A stretch of DNA of 19,730 nucleotides from Synechococcales cyanobacterium PMM_0003 (GTDB taxonomy: Bacteria; Cyanobacteriota; Cyanobacteriia; Pseudanabaenales; Pseudanabaenaceae): positions 1 to 19,730 of the forward strand of contig CASBRC010000072.1 of NCBI GenBank assembly GCA_949128015.1. Direction: 5' to 3'. The position numbers and the translations under genes were made by a program. Positions within the stretch are counted from its first letter, which is position 1, and each line of letters begins with the position of its first letter. The notes beneath the pieces are model-generated. The model worked only from the letters and a program-made list of their open reading frames with translations. It searched no databases and was not told the DNA's origin. Shown here one piece after another: positions 1-6,735 of the stretch.

Positions 1-82
1 GATACATCTGCTAAATCAACATTCTAGAAAATGATTCATCAATCTTTTAGATGAACATACAAAATTGCTGATTTTATTAGAA

Positions 83-126
83 ATCAGAGAGATACAACCT
101 CATAATTGAGGTTGTATCTCTCTGAT
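83..126. terminator. Perfect 20-bp hairpin downstream of ycf39
   Basis: The arms at 83-102 and 107-126 are perfectly complementary around a TAAT loop. The hairpin lies about 57 bases beyond the ycf39 stop on the - strand and is followed there by a short, A/T-rich tract rather than a long U-run. The likely role is transcription termination of ycf39, possibly in both directions. The gene on the other side is outside the window. Confidence 0.7.
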
Positions 127-182
127 CTACTTTTCAGTTTTGCTTCAGTAATATGGTAGTCAGAGCTTTGCGATACCTATTG

Positions 183-1136
183 CTAAAAAGGAGCTTTGAT
201 TTTTGGTTCTTTGTAATCTAGCTCCTTCAGCTTTTTGAGAATACGACTGAAGTAATCCTGCATATAGGCTTCAAGCGTAGTCATGTCATCTTCTTCTAGA
301 CCAAAAATTTTATAGGTTTCCGTCATGTCCGCATCTAGAGGAATGCCACTAGCAAGAACTTCGGCGTAGGTCATGCGCTCGGCAAAACTCCAGCCAAATT
401 CAAACCCTAGAGCAACTTTGCGGGCAAATCGTAATAAACCAAGTGACATATTGGCGGTTCGACGTGTCCGACCTGACATTCTTTCACAGAGTTTGATGAT
501 GTCAGTTGGTTGCCATGCTTTTGGCCCTGCGATCGCAAAGGATTGACGCTCGGTTTCTTTGACTGATAAGGCGCGAATGGCAAACTTGGCAATATCTTGA
601 GTATTCATGTAAGCGATCGGTGAGGATTCGCCGCCGATCCAGATTGTTTGATTTTCAAGGATGGGGATCGCATATTCTCCAATCAAATTTTGGAAGAATC
701 CACAGGGCTTGAGGATGGTGTAGTTAAGATCGGTGGATGCGAGAAACTTTTCAGTGCAATATTTAATGTCCATCAGTGGGACATTGGGATATTTCTCAGC
801 ATTGAGGATCGAGAAAAAGATAAAGCGTTCAACCTTAGCGCGTTCAGCGGCTTGGATGAGGGCAACTTTACCGAGCCAATCGACATCTTTAATCCTCATC
901 GAGCCTGTGGCTCTGGTTGTGGCTGCGTCAATAATTTCGGTGACCCCTTCTAGTGCGTCGTCTAGACTTGCAGGATTGTTCAGGTTTCCTGCTACTAAAT
1001 CTGCGCCCCACTCTCTAAGGAAGTTTGCTTTTTTGGGATAACGAACAAAACATTTGACTTTCAGCCCCCGATCTAGTGCGTGACGGGTGATTTGACGACC
1101 TAATGTACCTGTCGCACCAACGATCAGTAAGCTCAT
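183..1136 (-). CDS. ycf39: Ycf39-like NAD(P)-binding photosystem II assembly factor
   Basis: This 317-residue protein is an atypical short-chain dehydrogenase of the NmrA-like class. The N-terminal Rossmann glycine motif GATGTLG is at residues 7-13 and a Y-x3-K-like segment (YCTEKFL) lies in the middle. Length and sequence match the cyanobacterial/plastid Ycf39 (plant HCF244) family. That family binds chlorophyll-handling proteins and helps deliver pigment to newly made D1 during photosystem II assembly; a redox reaction has not been its main recognised role. There is no signal peptide, so it should act at the stromal/cytoplasmic face of the thylakoid. The ATG at 1136 places the glycine motif at the usual distance from the N-terminus. 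It is transcribed alone, with a candidate promoter just upstream and a hairpin downstream. Other NmrA-like oxidoreductases are the main alternative. Confidence 0.88.
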   Translation of the reverse strand: MSLLIVGATGTLGRQITRHALDRGLKVKCFVRYPKKANFLREWGADLVAGNLNNPASLDDALEGVTEIIDAATTRATGSMRIKDVDWLGKVALIQAAERAKVERFIFFSILNAEKYPNVPLMDIKYCTEKFLASTDLNYTILKPCGFFQNLIGEYAIPILENQTIWIGGESSPIAYMNTQDIAKFAIRALSVKETERQSFAIAGPKAWQPTDIIKLCERMSGRTRRTANMSLGLLRFARKVALGFEFGWSFAERMTYAEVLASGIPLDADMTETYKIFGLEEDDMTTLEAYMQDYFSRILKKLKELDYKEPKIKAPF

Positions 1137-1167
1137 AAAATTTTTTATTAAATTTGGTTTGTAAACA

Positions 1168-1197
1168 TATATAAATCTAACAGATATTTGGTGACAA
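1168..1197 (-). promoter_or_regulatory. Candidate sigma70-type promoter of ycf39
   Basis: On the - strand TTGTCA (1197-1192) is followed after 18 bases by TATATA (1173-1168). Transcription would start near 1160, giving a leader of about 25 bases before the ycf39 ATG. The match is good but the region is A/T-rich, so a chance match is possible. Confidence 0.4.
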
Positions 1198-1282
1198 CTT
1201 TTGGTAAGCGATATTAGCGATCGCTATATCTGGCTATAGACAGAGAATCATATATTTCAGAAAATGCTCCCCTTTGCTCATT

Positions 1283-1321
1283 ATCAGCATTTTTGTAACT
1301 AAATATTACAAAAATGCTGAT
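1283..1321. repeat. 16-bp inverted repeat between divergent genes
   Basis: The arms at 1283-1298 and 1306-1321 are perfectly complementary with a 7-base loop. A further copy of AAAATGCT at 1261-1268 could pair with the left arm (AGCATTTT, 1287-1294) in competition with the right arm. The repeat lies between ycf39 (-) and the small + strand gene at 1420, so it is upstream of both and is not a normal terminator for either. Function unknown. Confidence 0.7.
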
Positions 1322-1419
1322 TAGTAAAAAGAATTATTGAGAACTATTCGAGAGATTGATTTACTGCTGTAGGCTAGGGATCATTAATAAAACTTGCTAA
1401 TATTCGGTATTTTAATAAA

Positions 1420-1593
1420 ATGTATAAAAATTCAACTAAAGATCCTGTAGTTGCTCTAGTTACAGCAGGTTTAGGTGCAGGAGCTGTTGCTTGCTTCAGT
1501 GTCAGCCAAGGTCAAAATATTTTTGTTGCAGTTGGGGTAACTGCGTTCTCTACTATTGTCGCTCTAATCGTCGATCGCTTGTTTTTTAAGTAA
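1420..1593 (+). CDS. Small two-helix membrane protein, 57 aa
   Basis: An ATG at 1420 opens a 57-codon frame ending in TAA at 1591-1593. The product begins MYKNSTKDPVVALVTAGLGA and ends VDRLFFK. It has two hydrophobic stretches, about residues 9-27 (rich in G/A/V) and 33-52, separated by a short polar turn (SVSQGQN). It ends with a charged, aromatic tail, which looks like a small two-helix membrane protein. No named family is recognised. I believe it is real because it contains a continuous hydrophobic pattern, has biased codon use and is followed directly by a strong terminator at 1617. No clear Shine-Dalgarno sequence precedes it. Confidence 0.65.
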   Translation: MYKNSTKDPVVALVTAGLGAGAVACFSVSQGQNIFVAVGVTAFSTIVALIVDRLFFK

Positions 1594-1616
1594 AATATCG
1601 TCCCACCACGATATAC

Positions 1617-1653
1617 AAATAATAAAGGCGTGCAAAGCACGCCTTTATTATTT
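1617..1653. terminator. 17-bp symmetric terminator with AAA loop
   Basis: The arms at 1617-1633 and 1637-1653 are perfectly complementary, G+C-rich near the loop and A/T-rich at the base, so that each strand ends in a T-rich tract. It closes the small gene ending at 1593. The next gene starts only 33 bases further on. Confidence 0.85.
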
Positions 1654-1685
1654 GAAAGTATATTCTTAAAAGGATTGATAGAAAA

Positions 1686-1967
1686 TTGAGTACTGAACTA
1701 AAAAAATTTGTGATGTGGGGCAGCTATTGCGAAAACGTGCTAGAAAAACGTGCGCCTTTCCGTCAAGTTCATCTTGAGAACATCAAAGACATGTATGAAT
1801 CTGGTAAATTGCAAACGATTGGACCAACTCAAGATTTGTCCAAATTATTTGCAATTTATGTTGCACCCGACATTGAGTCAGCGCGGCAATTGGTTGAGAG
1901 TGATCTGTATTGGCAGAATGGGATCTGGACAGATTACGAAATCCATGAATGGAATCAAGTTTATTAA
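1686..1967 (+). CDS. YciI-like (YCII domain) protein
   Basis: This 93-residue protein covers the whole ferredoxin-like YCII domain. Typical segments are visible: KFVMWGSYCENVLEKRAPFR near the N-terminus, TIGPT in the middle and YWQNGIWTDYEIHEWNQVY at the end. YciI-like proteins are small, soluble and probably enzymatic, but the substrate of this subgroup is unknown. The start is inferred to be TTG at 1686, because the nearest ATG (1713) would cut into the first conserved strand; AGGA at 1671-1674 is a possible, rather distant, ribosome binding site. The stop codon lies at the base of the shared terminator at 1967-2001. Only 32 bases separate the start from the preceding terminator, so the promoter must overlap that hairpin, or expression depends on read-through. 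Confidence 0.85.
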   Translation: MSTELKKFVMWGSYCENVLEKRAPFRQVHLENIKDMYESGKLQTIGPTQDLSKLFAIYVAPDIESARQLVESDLYWQNGIWTDYEIHEWNQVY

Positions 1968-2001
1968 CAAATAAAAGGGCGCAAAGCGCCCTTTTATTTG
2001 T
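1967..2001. terminator. Bidirectional terminator overlapping two gene ends
   Basis: The 16-bp arms at 1967-1982 and 1986-2001 flank an AAA loop. The left arm begins at the last base of the YciI-like stop codon and the right arm includes the final codons and stop of the convergent AI-2E-family gene. One hairpin therefore serves both genes. Confidence 0.88.
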
Positions 2002-3055
2002 CGGAATCTTCGTCTGCGCGGATGGCTGTAAAGTGATTGAACAGAATTCTGCTAGTACCTGCGATCGGTGGAGCCACAATTGCCCCAACTACACCAAAAA
2101 GTTCTGCGCCAACGATAATCGATAATAAAAGCTCAAAAGCATCGAGATTTAAGTATGGCGCAACTAACCAAGGCTGAAGGATAAATGCTTCGATCTGTTG
2201 GAGAGCAAAACATATAAATAATGCGATCGCACCACGATTAAAGTCAACACCCCATGCGGCGATAAAAATCGCGGCAAGAGCCATAAGTCCACCAATATAA
2301 GGGATCAGATTTGCGATCGCCACCAATAGCCCCAATGCTCCAGAGTAGGGTATCCCAAAAATAGAGAGCGTCAAATATGTACAGAAGCCTAGCAAACTAG
2401 AAGTGCCAACCCGACCCACCACATAGGCTCCCAAACATCGAGTAATCGGCGGGATTAATATTTCTACCTGTTGGCGAATTTCTTTAGAAAAAGGACGTAA
2501 ACATCTTCTTACTAAACTATCGGAATGAACCACCATGTAAGCCGCAATCAACATGCTGAGAATCCCCACCCCGATCGCATTCACAATTTGTAAAGTAAAC
2601 ACAAAAGTCTGACTAACGATATCTTTGCCAAAATTTTGGGCTTGCTCAATTAATGGCTGGATTTGCAAAATTTGGCTGAGTTGGTCTTGACTAAGATTAA
2701 AGATTCCACCTTTGGAGAGTTGGATTTGCTCTAACAGGCTGGGTAACTTAATAAAAAACTGCCCAAGTTCAAGAATAATCTGCGGAGCTGGGGTAATCGC
2801 CAAAACGATAACTATCAATAAAAACAAGTAGAGCATCACCACAGCCCATACTCGATTTAAGCCAATTTCCCAGCGATTGACTTTGAATCGCAAACTAGAT
2901 ATCTGCTCAACCATGGGCGTGATCGCACCTGCTAAAAACAAACTAGTCAGCAATAACTGCACAGTCTGTCGCAACCGAAAGGCAAGATAAATCGCAACGG
3001 CAATAATTACAATGCGTTTCAGGTATTTGCTGAAGGGATTTTTACCGTTTAACAC
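1994..3055 (-). CDS. AI-2E family (TqsA/YdiK/PerM-type) membrane transporter
   Basis: This 353-residue protein has the hydrophobic plan of the AI-2E transporter family: two N-terminal helices (about residues 12-45), a third near 68-90, a soluble loop (about 95-140), then a long C-terminal block of helices from about 150 to 335. The segment GLLVAIANLIPYIGG in that block is typical of the family, as is the closing GVVGAIVAPPIAG. Members were named for autoinducer-2 export, but many are permeases or antiporters for other solutes, and cyanobacteria carry several paralogues, so no substrate is assigned. The start is GTG at 3055; the reading frame gives the expected N-terminal length. It is divergent from the ABC permease at 3162 and convergent with the YciI-like gene. 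Confidence 0.88.
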   Translation of the reverse strand: MLNGKNPFSKYLKRIVIIAVAIYLAFRLRQTVQLLLTSLFLAGAITPMVEQISSLRFKVNRWEIGLNRVWAVVMLYLFLLIVIVLAITPAPQIILELGQFFIKLPSLLEQIQLSKGGIFNLSQDQLSQILQIQPLIEQAQNFGKDIVSQTFVFTLQIVNAIGVGILSMLIAAYMVVHSDSLVRRCLRPFSKEIRQQVEILIPPITRCLGAYVVGRVGTSSLLGFCTYLTLSIFGIPYSGALGLLVAIANLIPYIGGLMALAAIFIAAWGVDFNRGAIALFICFALQQIEAFILQPWLVAPYLNLDAFELLLSIIVGAELFGVVGAIVAPPIAGTSRILFNHFTAIRADEDSDK

Positions 3056-3097
3056 AGGAGTGATGTATCTCTAACTGGCAGTTATTAAGGATATAGG

Positions 3098-3112
3098 AGC
3101 GCTTCTTGCCGC
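3098..3112. repeat. Motif AGCGCTTCTTGCCGC in divergent spacer (copy 1)
   Basis: This 15-base motif differs at one base from the motif at 5874-5888. Both copies sit in a short spacer between divergent genes and inside an imperfect inverted repeat; here the outer bases ATATA (3091-3095) and TATAT (3118-3122) could pair. A TATAAT hexamer at 3120-3125, about 37 bases before the permease start, follows immediately, so the motif may overlap the permease promoter. Confidence 0.5.
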
Positions 3113-3161
3113 CTCTACATATAATTACCATAGCAAGCCACTCAATTACTAAAAATTTCAC

Positions 3162-3941
3162 ATGAACTACGGGTATGAAGCGATCGCAATCGGGCGACGT
3201 ATTTTATTAGAACTGTTTCGCACATATCGTACTTTGCTCTTGTGGGTGATCTTTCCAATTTCGATGCTGTTGCTCAATGGCTTTGTCTTAGCGGAAGGCT
3301 CAAAAATCACGACTATTGAATCCTTTAAACTGTCCGCTCCTGCCACATTGATTGGCTCAGCGTTATTTTTTAGTTGTCTTGGTGGCACAATGTCTACGAT
3401 TGTCTCGGAGCGAGAAAGCTTGACGATCAAGCGCTTACTCATTTCGCCGATTAATGGCATCTCATATTTTCTTGGTATTTTCTTGGCTTATGCGGCGATC
3501 GGTCTTGGACAGACCTTAATTATTTACACTGTTGCTTCATTTTGGGAGGTTCGCTTTAGTGGCTCGATCGCTTTGGGGATTTTCGTGATTTTGGCAAGTA
3601 TTGGTTCTTATGTGGGGATGGGATTTGTGCTTGCCACAAGGTTTGCGCGTAAGGTCGAAGATGTCAACTCTTTAGTCGCAGGAGTGGGTGTACCGCTCTT
3701 AATTTTAGGTGGGGCATTTTTCCCAACCACTTTTTTATCAAAAGATTTACTTTTAATTACCCAATTTAATCCTGTCTATCACATGAGCGAAGCATTCACA
3801 GCGCTTTCAACTGATAGTAAAACTCTCACAAGCCCAGATATGGTCTTGCATATCAGATTTTTGGTTGGTTTTTTTGTTGTTGCGATCGCATCAGGTTGGC
3901 TTGCCTATAAACGCATGCTAAAAAGCGAAAGTCATCTCTAA
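3162..3941 (+). CDS. ABC-2 type transporter permease
   Basis: This 259-residue protein has six predicted membrane segments (about residues 25-44, 60-80, 103-124, 135-158, 172-190 and 230-248). The cytoplasmic segment ERESLTIKRLLISPI (83-97) is the coupling region that contacts the ATPase in ABC-2 exporters. The family moves drugs, lipids or polysaccharides outward. No ATP-binding subunit is adjacent: the neighbours are an AI-2E-type gene on the other strand and a glycosyltransferase 169 bases downstream. Its ATPase must therefore be encoded elsewhere. The glycosyltransferase makes a role in polysaccharide or glycolipid export conceivable, but a strong terminator separates the two. The stop codon is part of that terminator stem. 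Confidence 0.85.
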   Translation: MNYGYEAIAIGRRILLELFRTYRTLLLWVIFPISMLLLNGFVLAEGSKITTIESFKLSAPATLIGSALFFSCLGGTMSTIVSERESLTIKRLLISPINGISYFLGIFLAYAAIGLGQTLIIYTVASFWEVRFSGSIALGIFVILASIGSYVGMGFVLATRFARKVEDVNSLVAGVGVPLLILGGAFFPTTFLSKDLLLITQFNPVYHMSEAFTALSTDSKTLTSPDMVLHIRFLVGFFVVAIASGWLAYKRMLKSESHL

Positions 3942-3987
3942 AGAAAAAACAAAAGGGATGCTCTGCATCCCTTTTGTTTTTTCTTTA
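3939..3987. terminator. 23-bp terminator containing the permease stop codon
   Basis: The arms at 3939-3961 and 3965-3987 are perfectly complementary around a TCT loop. The A-rich 5' arm begins with the TAA stop codon of the permease and the 3' arm ends in a long T-rich tract, a strong terminator on the + strand that could also work in reverse. Confidence 0.88.
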
Positions 3988-4109
3988 TGGTATGGTTTGC
4001 CCGATGTTTAATAAACTTTATCGAATTATTTAATTGAATTTATATAATTTGGGGCGTTATCTATCATCACCTGATTCGTAGCTAGTTGTATTAAGACTAA
4101 AAACAACTG

Positions 4110-5363
4110 ATGAGTAAGCTAATGGCAGAAAAAAAACATATAAAAACTAGCATCAGTATTATTACTCAATTTTATCCGCCAGACTATGCGGCAACTGGAC
4201 AGTTTGTACATGATTTAGCGGGGGGATTGGTTCAAGAAGGTTTCGATGTAAGTGTGTTTACGGGTATGCCGGGTTATGCGTTTAGACAAACAAATGTAAA
4301 ACACGAAGAAAATGATAACGGGGTGTTTGTGCGGCGGACTGGTTCTATTCACCTCATGTCTAAGCGAATTCGCAACAAAGTGTTTGGCAGTGTCTTGTTT
4401 TTAGCCCGTTGTGTCATTAAATTTCGGCATAAAGATATTCGTGGCTCTCATTTAGTCTTAACTTCCGCACCACCATTTTTGGGATTAATTGGCTGGTTTT
4501 ACAACAAGATTTTTGGTCATACCTATAGCTGCATTATTTATGACATTTATCCTGAAGTCGCAGTGCGCTTAAACGTAGTCTCTCCAGATCATTGGATTGT
4601 CAAATTTTGGGAATTTGTTAATCACAAGGTCTGGCATAGATCAGAATCATTGATCGTTCTAAGTGAACCAATGAAACAGCTCTTGATTAAGAAGCATAAA
4701 AATCTCGCAGACAAAATTCATGTTATTCATAGCTGGGCTGACCCCAAATTTATTACCCCGATCGCAAAATCAGAAAATTGGTTTGCCCAACAACATGGAC
4801 TAACTGATTGCTTTGTGGTGCTTTATTCAGGTAACTTGGGTCGTTGCCATGATAGTCGCACAATTCTCAAGTGCGCTCAATTGCTGAGTAGTCGTACTGA
4901 TATCAAATTTGTGTTCATTGGTAATGGAGTCGGCTCACAAATTATTAAAAATGCGATCGCATCTGGGGAATTACCCAATGTGCTGCAACTACCTTACCAA
5001 GATCGAGAAGTTTTGCCATACTCATTAACAGCTTGCGATCTATCGCTAGTAAGTATTTTGCCTAATGTTGGCGATACGATCGCACCATCAAAAATGTATG
5101 GCATCTTAGCTGCCGCCAAGCCTGTAGCCGTGATCTGCCCAGCAGATAATTACCTACGAGAAATTGTGGATAAAGGTGATTGCGGTAATTGTTTTGAAAA
5201 TGGTGATGCACAGGGATTAGCGGATTACATTTGCTGGCTAGCGGCAAATCCCCACATTCGAGAGAATCTCGGCAAGAATGCCCGCAAGTTACTGGAACGC
5301 CATTACACAATCGACCAAGCTATTCCCAAATATATAGAAGCTTTGGGACTTATAGCCTGTTGA
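4110..5363 (+). CDS. GT4 family glycosyltransferase (WbuB/WcaI-like)
   Basis: This 417-residue protein is a GT-B fold glycosyltransferase. The N-terminal domain opens with IITQFYPPDYAATGQFVHDL (about 17-36), the sugar-acceptor side. The central IYDIYPEVAVRL and the C-terminal VVLYSGNLGRCHD, VFIGNGVG and APSKMYGILAAAKPVAV mark the nucleotide-sugar domain, which is typical of WbuB/WcaI-like enzymes of surface polysaccharide synthesis. It should act in the cytoplasm or at the inner face of the plasma membrane. Neither donor nor acceptor can be read from the sequence. ATG 4110 gives the longest frame; ATG at 4122 is an equally plausible start, since the conserved domain begins later. It stands alone between terminators at 3939 and 5378, not in a polysaccharide cluster. 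Confidence 0.88.
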   Translation: MSKLMAEKKHIKTSISIITQFYPPDYAATGQFVHDLAGGLVQEGFDVSVFTGMPGYAFRQTNVKHEENDNGVFVRRTGSIHLMSKRIRNKVFGSVLFLARCVIKFRHKDIRGSHLVLTSAPPFLGLIGWFYNKIFGHTYSCIIYDIYPEVAVRLNVVSPDHWIVKFWEFVNHKVWHRSESLIVLSEPMKQLLIKKHKNLADKIHVIHSWADPKFITPIAKSENWFAQQHGLTDCFVVLYSGNLGRCHDSRTILKCAQLLSSRTDIKFVFIGNGVGSQIIKNAIASGELPNVLQLPYQDREVLPYSLTACDLSLVSILPNVGDTIAPSKMYGILAAAKPVAVICPADNYLREIVDKGDCGNCFENGDAQGLADYICWLAANPHIRENLGKNARKLLERHYTIDQAIPKYIEALGLIAC

Positions 5364-5377
5364 GGCTTTGAGTAGTA

Positions 5378-5428
5378 CAGATAATTTTTTTAAAGTGCCG
5401 CGAAGCGGCACTTTAAAAAAATTATCTG
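5378..5428. terminator. 24-bp bidirectional terminator
   Basis: The arms at 5378-5401 and 5405-5428 are perfectly complementary around a GAA loop, with a seven-base T or A run inside each arm. It lies between the convergent glycosyltransferase and yraN genes and can end transcripts from both. Confidence 0.85.
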
Positions 5429-5437
5429 GGTTTTATA

Positions 5438-5454
5438 ACAGCGCAAAGCGCTGT
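5438..5454. terminator. Short 7-bp GC-rich hairpin with AAA loop
   Basis: ACAGCGC (5438-5444) and GCGCTGT (5448-5454) pair around AAA, 15 bases after the yraN stop on the - strand. It resembles the cores of the longer terminators nearby and may assist termination of yraN, but no T-tract follows. Confidence 0.4.
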
Positions 5455-5469
5455 ATTGATCAACATTAG

Positions 5470-5835
5470 TCAAGTGACGAAGGCTTGCTCAATATAAGTC
5501 TGTAAGTAAAAACTTTTTGATGCGGCGCGGCGGACTAAAGCAACATCAAACCGACAAGCAAGTGTAGATAGCCGTGGATGTTGACTCAAAAAGATCGATG
5601 CGGCTTTAACTAATTTAACTTGCTTTTTTGGCGTAATCGCAAGACTACCATCAGCATCCCAATTGCGATCGCTGCGGGTTTTTACTTCAACAAATAGCAA
5701 CCAATTGCGATCGCAAGCAATCAAATCTAATTCTCCCCACCGACAGCGCCACTGCGTCTCTAAAATTCTCCAACCATTATCTTGTAAAAGTTGCGCTACT
5801 AAAATTTCTCCGCGATCGCCTACTTCTTTTGTCAT
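5470..5835 (-). CDS. YraN family (UPF0102) nuclease-fold protein
   Basis: From the ATG at 5835 the product is 121 residues and starts MTKEVGDRGE, matching the normal YraN start just before G-x2-GE. An ATG at 5856 would add seven residues (MGSKIKF) and would begin next to the hairpin at 5857, so I prefer the shorter form. The restriction-endonuclease-like core is visible as WGELDLIACD followed by LLFVEVKTRS, giving the E, D and E-x-K residues of that fold. CRFDVALV follows near the end. The family is widespread and related to Holliday-junction resolvases, but its function is not established. It is convergent with the glycosyltransferase and divergent from the pentapeptide gene. Three HIP1 octamers fall within or close to it. 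Confidence 0.87.
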   Translation of the reverse strand: MTKEVGDRGEILVAQLLQDNGWRILETQWRCRWGELDLIACDRNWLLFVEVKTRSDRNWDADGSLAITPKKQVKLVKAASIFLSQHPRLSTLACRFDVALVRRAASKSFYLQTYIEQAFVT

Positions 5836-5856
5836 AAACTTAATCTTACTTCCCAT

Positions 5857-5903
5857 CCAAGGATTAGCATTGCAGCGCTTCTCGCCGCAACACTAATCCT
5901 TGG
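5857..5903. repeat. Inverted repeat in divergent spacer (motif copy 2)
   Basis: CCAAGGATTAG (5857-5867) pairs perfectly with 5893-5903. Inside are further pairs (TTGC 5870-5873 with GCAA 5887-5890, then GCG 5875-5877 with CGC 5883-5885) around CTTCT. The core AGCGCTTCTCGCCGC (5874-5888) repeats the motif at 3098. It sits between divergent yraN and the pentapeptide gene, so it precedes both. Confidence 0.65.
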
Positions 5904-5928
5904 GTTTTCACCAACTATTATAAATATT

Positions 5929-6432
5929 ATGAAAATCACGGTTTTTCCGCTACACAATTTTATCTTCAAAACTATAAATATCTTGCTGTGCTTAGCGCTA
6001 GTCTTTGCGATCGCTAAGCCTGCTTTAGCCGATGTATATGTGAAAGCCTTCCTTGAAGGAGCAGACTTTTCGGAGCGATCGCTTCAAGGCTTTCAGTTTA
6101 ATGAATCCGATCTAAGAAATACCTCATTTGTTAATGCCGATGCCCAAGGCGTGAGTTTTTTTGCTGCCAACATGAAAGAATCTAACTTAACAGGTGCAAA
6201 TCTTAGTTACAGTACTCTTGATAATGCTCGTCTTGACAAGGCAAACTTAACCAATGCTGTAATTCAAGGTTCATTTGCTTACGGTACTTCCTTCAATAAT
6301 GTAGTAATTGACGGAGCAGACTTTACAGATGTAGATTTACGTGCATCAATTCGCCAAAAGCTATGTCAAGTCGCTAAGGGTATAAACCCTGTAACTGGGC
6401 GACTGACCCGCGAAACTCTTGAGTGTGACTAG
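5929..6432 (+). CDS. Exported pentapeptide-repeat protein, probably lumenal
   Basis: This 167-residue protein begins with a signal peptide: a basic/hydrophobic N-terminus and a core (about 17-30) ending ALA-D at 32-35, a good signal peptidase I site. Residues 42-140 are pentapeptide repeats of the A(D/N)LxX type, such as GADFS, ESDLR, KESNL, TGANL, DKANL and DGADF, which fold into a right-handed quadrilateral helix. The tail, LCQVAKGINPVTGRLTRETL, carries two cysteines (146 and 166) and resembles the C-terminus of cyanobacterial and chloroplast lumen pentapeptide proteins. A location in the thylakoid lumen or periplasm is therefore inferred; the molecular function of such proteins is unknown. 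It appears monocistronic. Confidence 0.87.
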   Translation: MKITVFPLHNFIFKTINILLCLALVFAIAKPALADVYVKAFLEGADFSERSLQGFQFNESDLRNTSFVNADAQGVSFFAANMKESNLTGANLSYSTLDNARLDKANLTNAVIQGSFAYGTSFNNVVIDGADFTDVDLRASIRQKLCQVAKGINPVTGRLTRETLECD

Positions 6433-6460
6433 ACAGTTTAAAGCGTTTTACGCTGACTTA

Positions 6461-6520
6461 AAAATTAGTATTTTTGTGAAAATGGCTACGAGGCATCTCT
6501 TTTAACAAAAATACTATTTT
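6461..6520. terminator. Bulged 16-bp hairpin after the pentapeptide gene
   Basis: AGTATTTTTGT-type arms at 6466-6477 and 6505-6516 pair for 12 bp, extended by AAAA/TTTT across a one-base bulge (6465). The loop is 27 bases. The 3' side ends in ATTTTAA, so it could terminate the pentapeptide transcript, although the stem is A/T-rich and the loop long. Confidence 0.45.
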
Positions 6521-6674
6521 AACTAGCTACGCAACAATTTTCATTATAGATCTCATTATAGAAGTCCGAAATTGCCATATTTGTTCTATATTGTCATGTC
6601 TGAGGGAGTATGATTCATTATGTGTAAGGTGCATAGTTTTAGGAAACCACATTTACATAATTGGTTTGACTGAT

Positions 6675-6693
6675 ACAAATACTTGATATTTGT
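6675..6693. promoter_or_regulatory. Short inverted repeat upstream of the phosphatase-WD40 gene
   Basis: ACAAATA (6675-6681) and TATTTGT (6687-6693) are perfect inverted repeats separated by five bases, ending 42 bases before the start codon. The size and position suit a dimeric regulator site or a small leader hairpin. No known operator is recognised. Confidence 0.3.
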
Positions 6694-6735
6694 GCTAACA
6701 ATAATTGTTCTCAGGATTGCTCTGCCTATCAATGT

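Larger units (their letters stand above)
6433..6735. other. 303-base spacer before the phosphatase-WD40 gene
   Basis: No convincing gene is seen. Contents: a bulged hairpin at 6461-6520; a tandem TCATTATAGA repeat at 6541-6550 and 6553-6562, with a partial TCATTAT at 6615-6621; and a 7-bp inverted repeat at 6675-6693. No promoter with both good hexamers was found upstream of 6736; TATGAT at 6609-6614 lacks a fitting -35. Confidence 0.6.

Noticed and set aside
5836..5856. Longer YraN start at ATG 5856
   Set aside because: It adds seven residues ahead of the normal family start and directly abuts the inverted repeat. Not excluded, but less likely.
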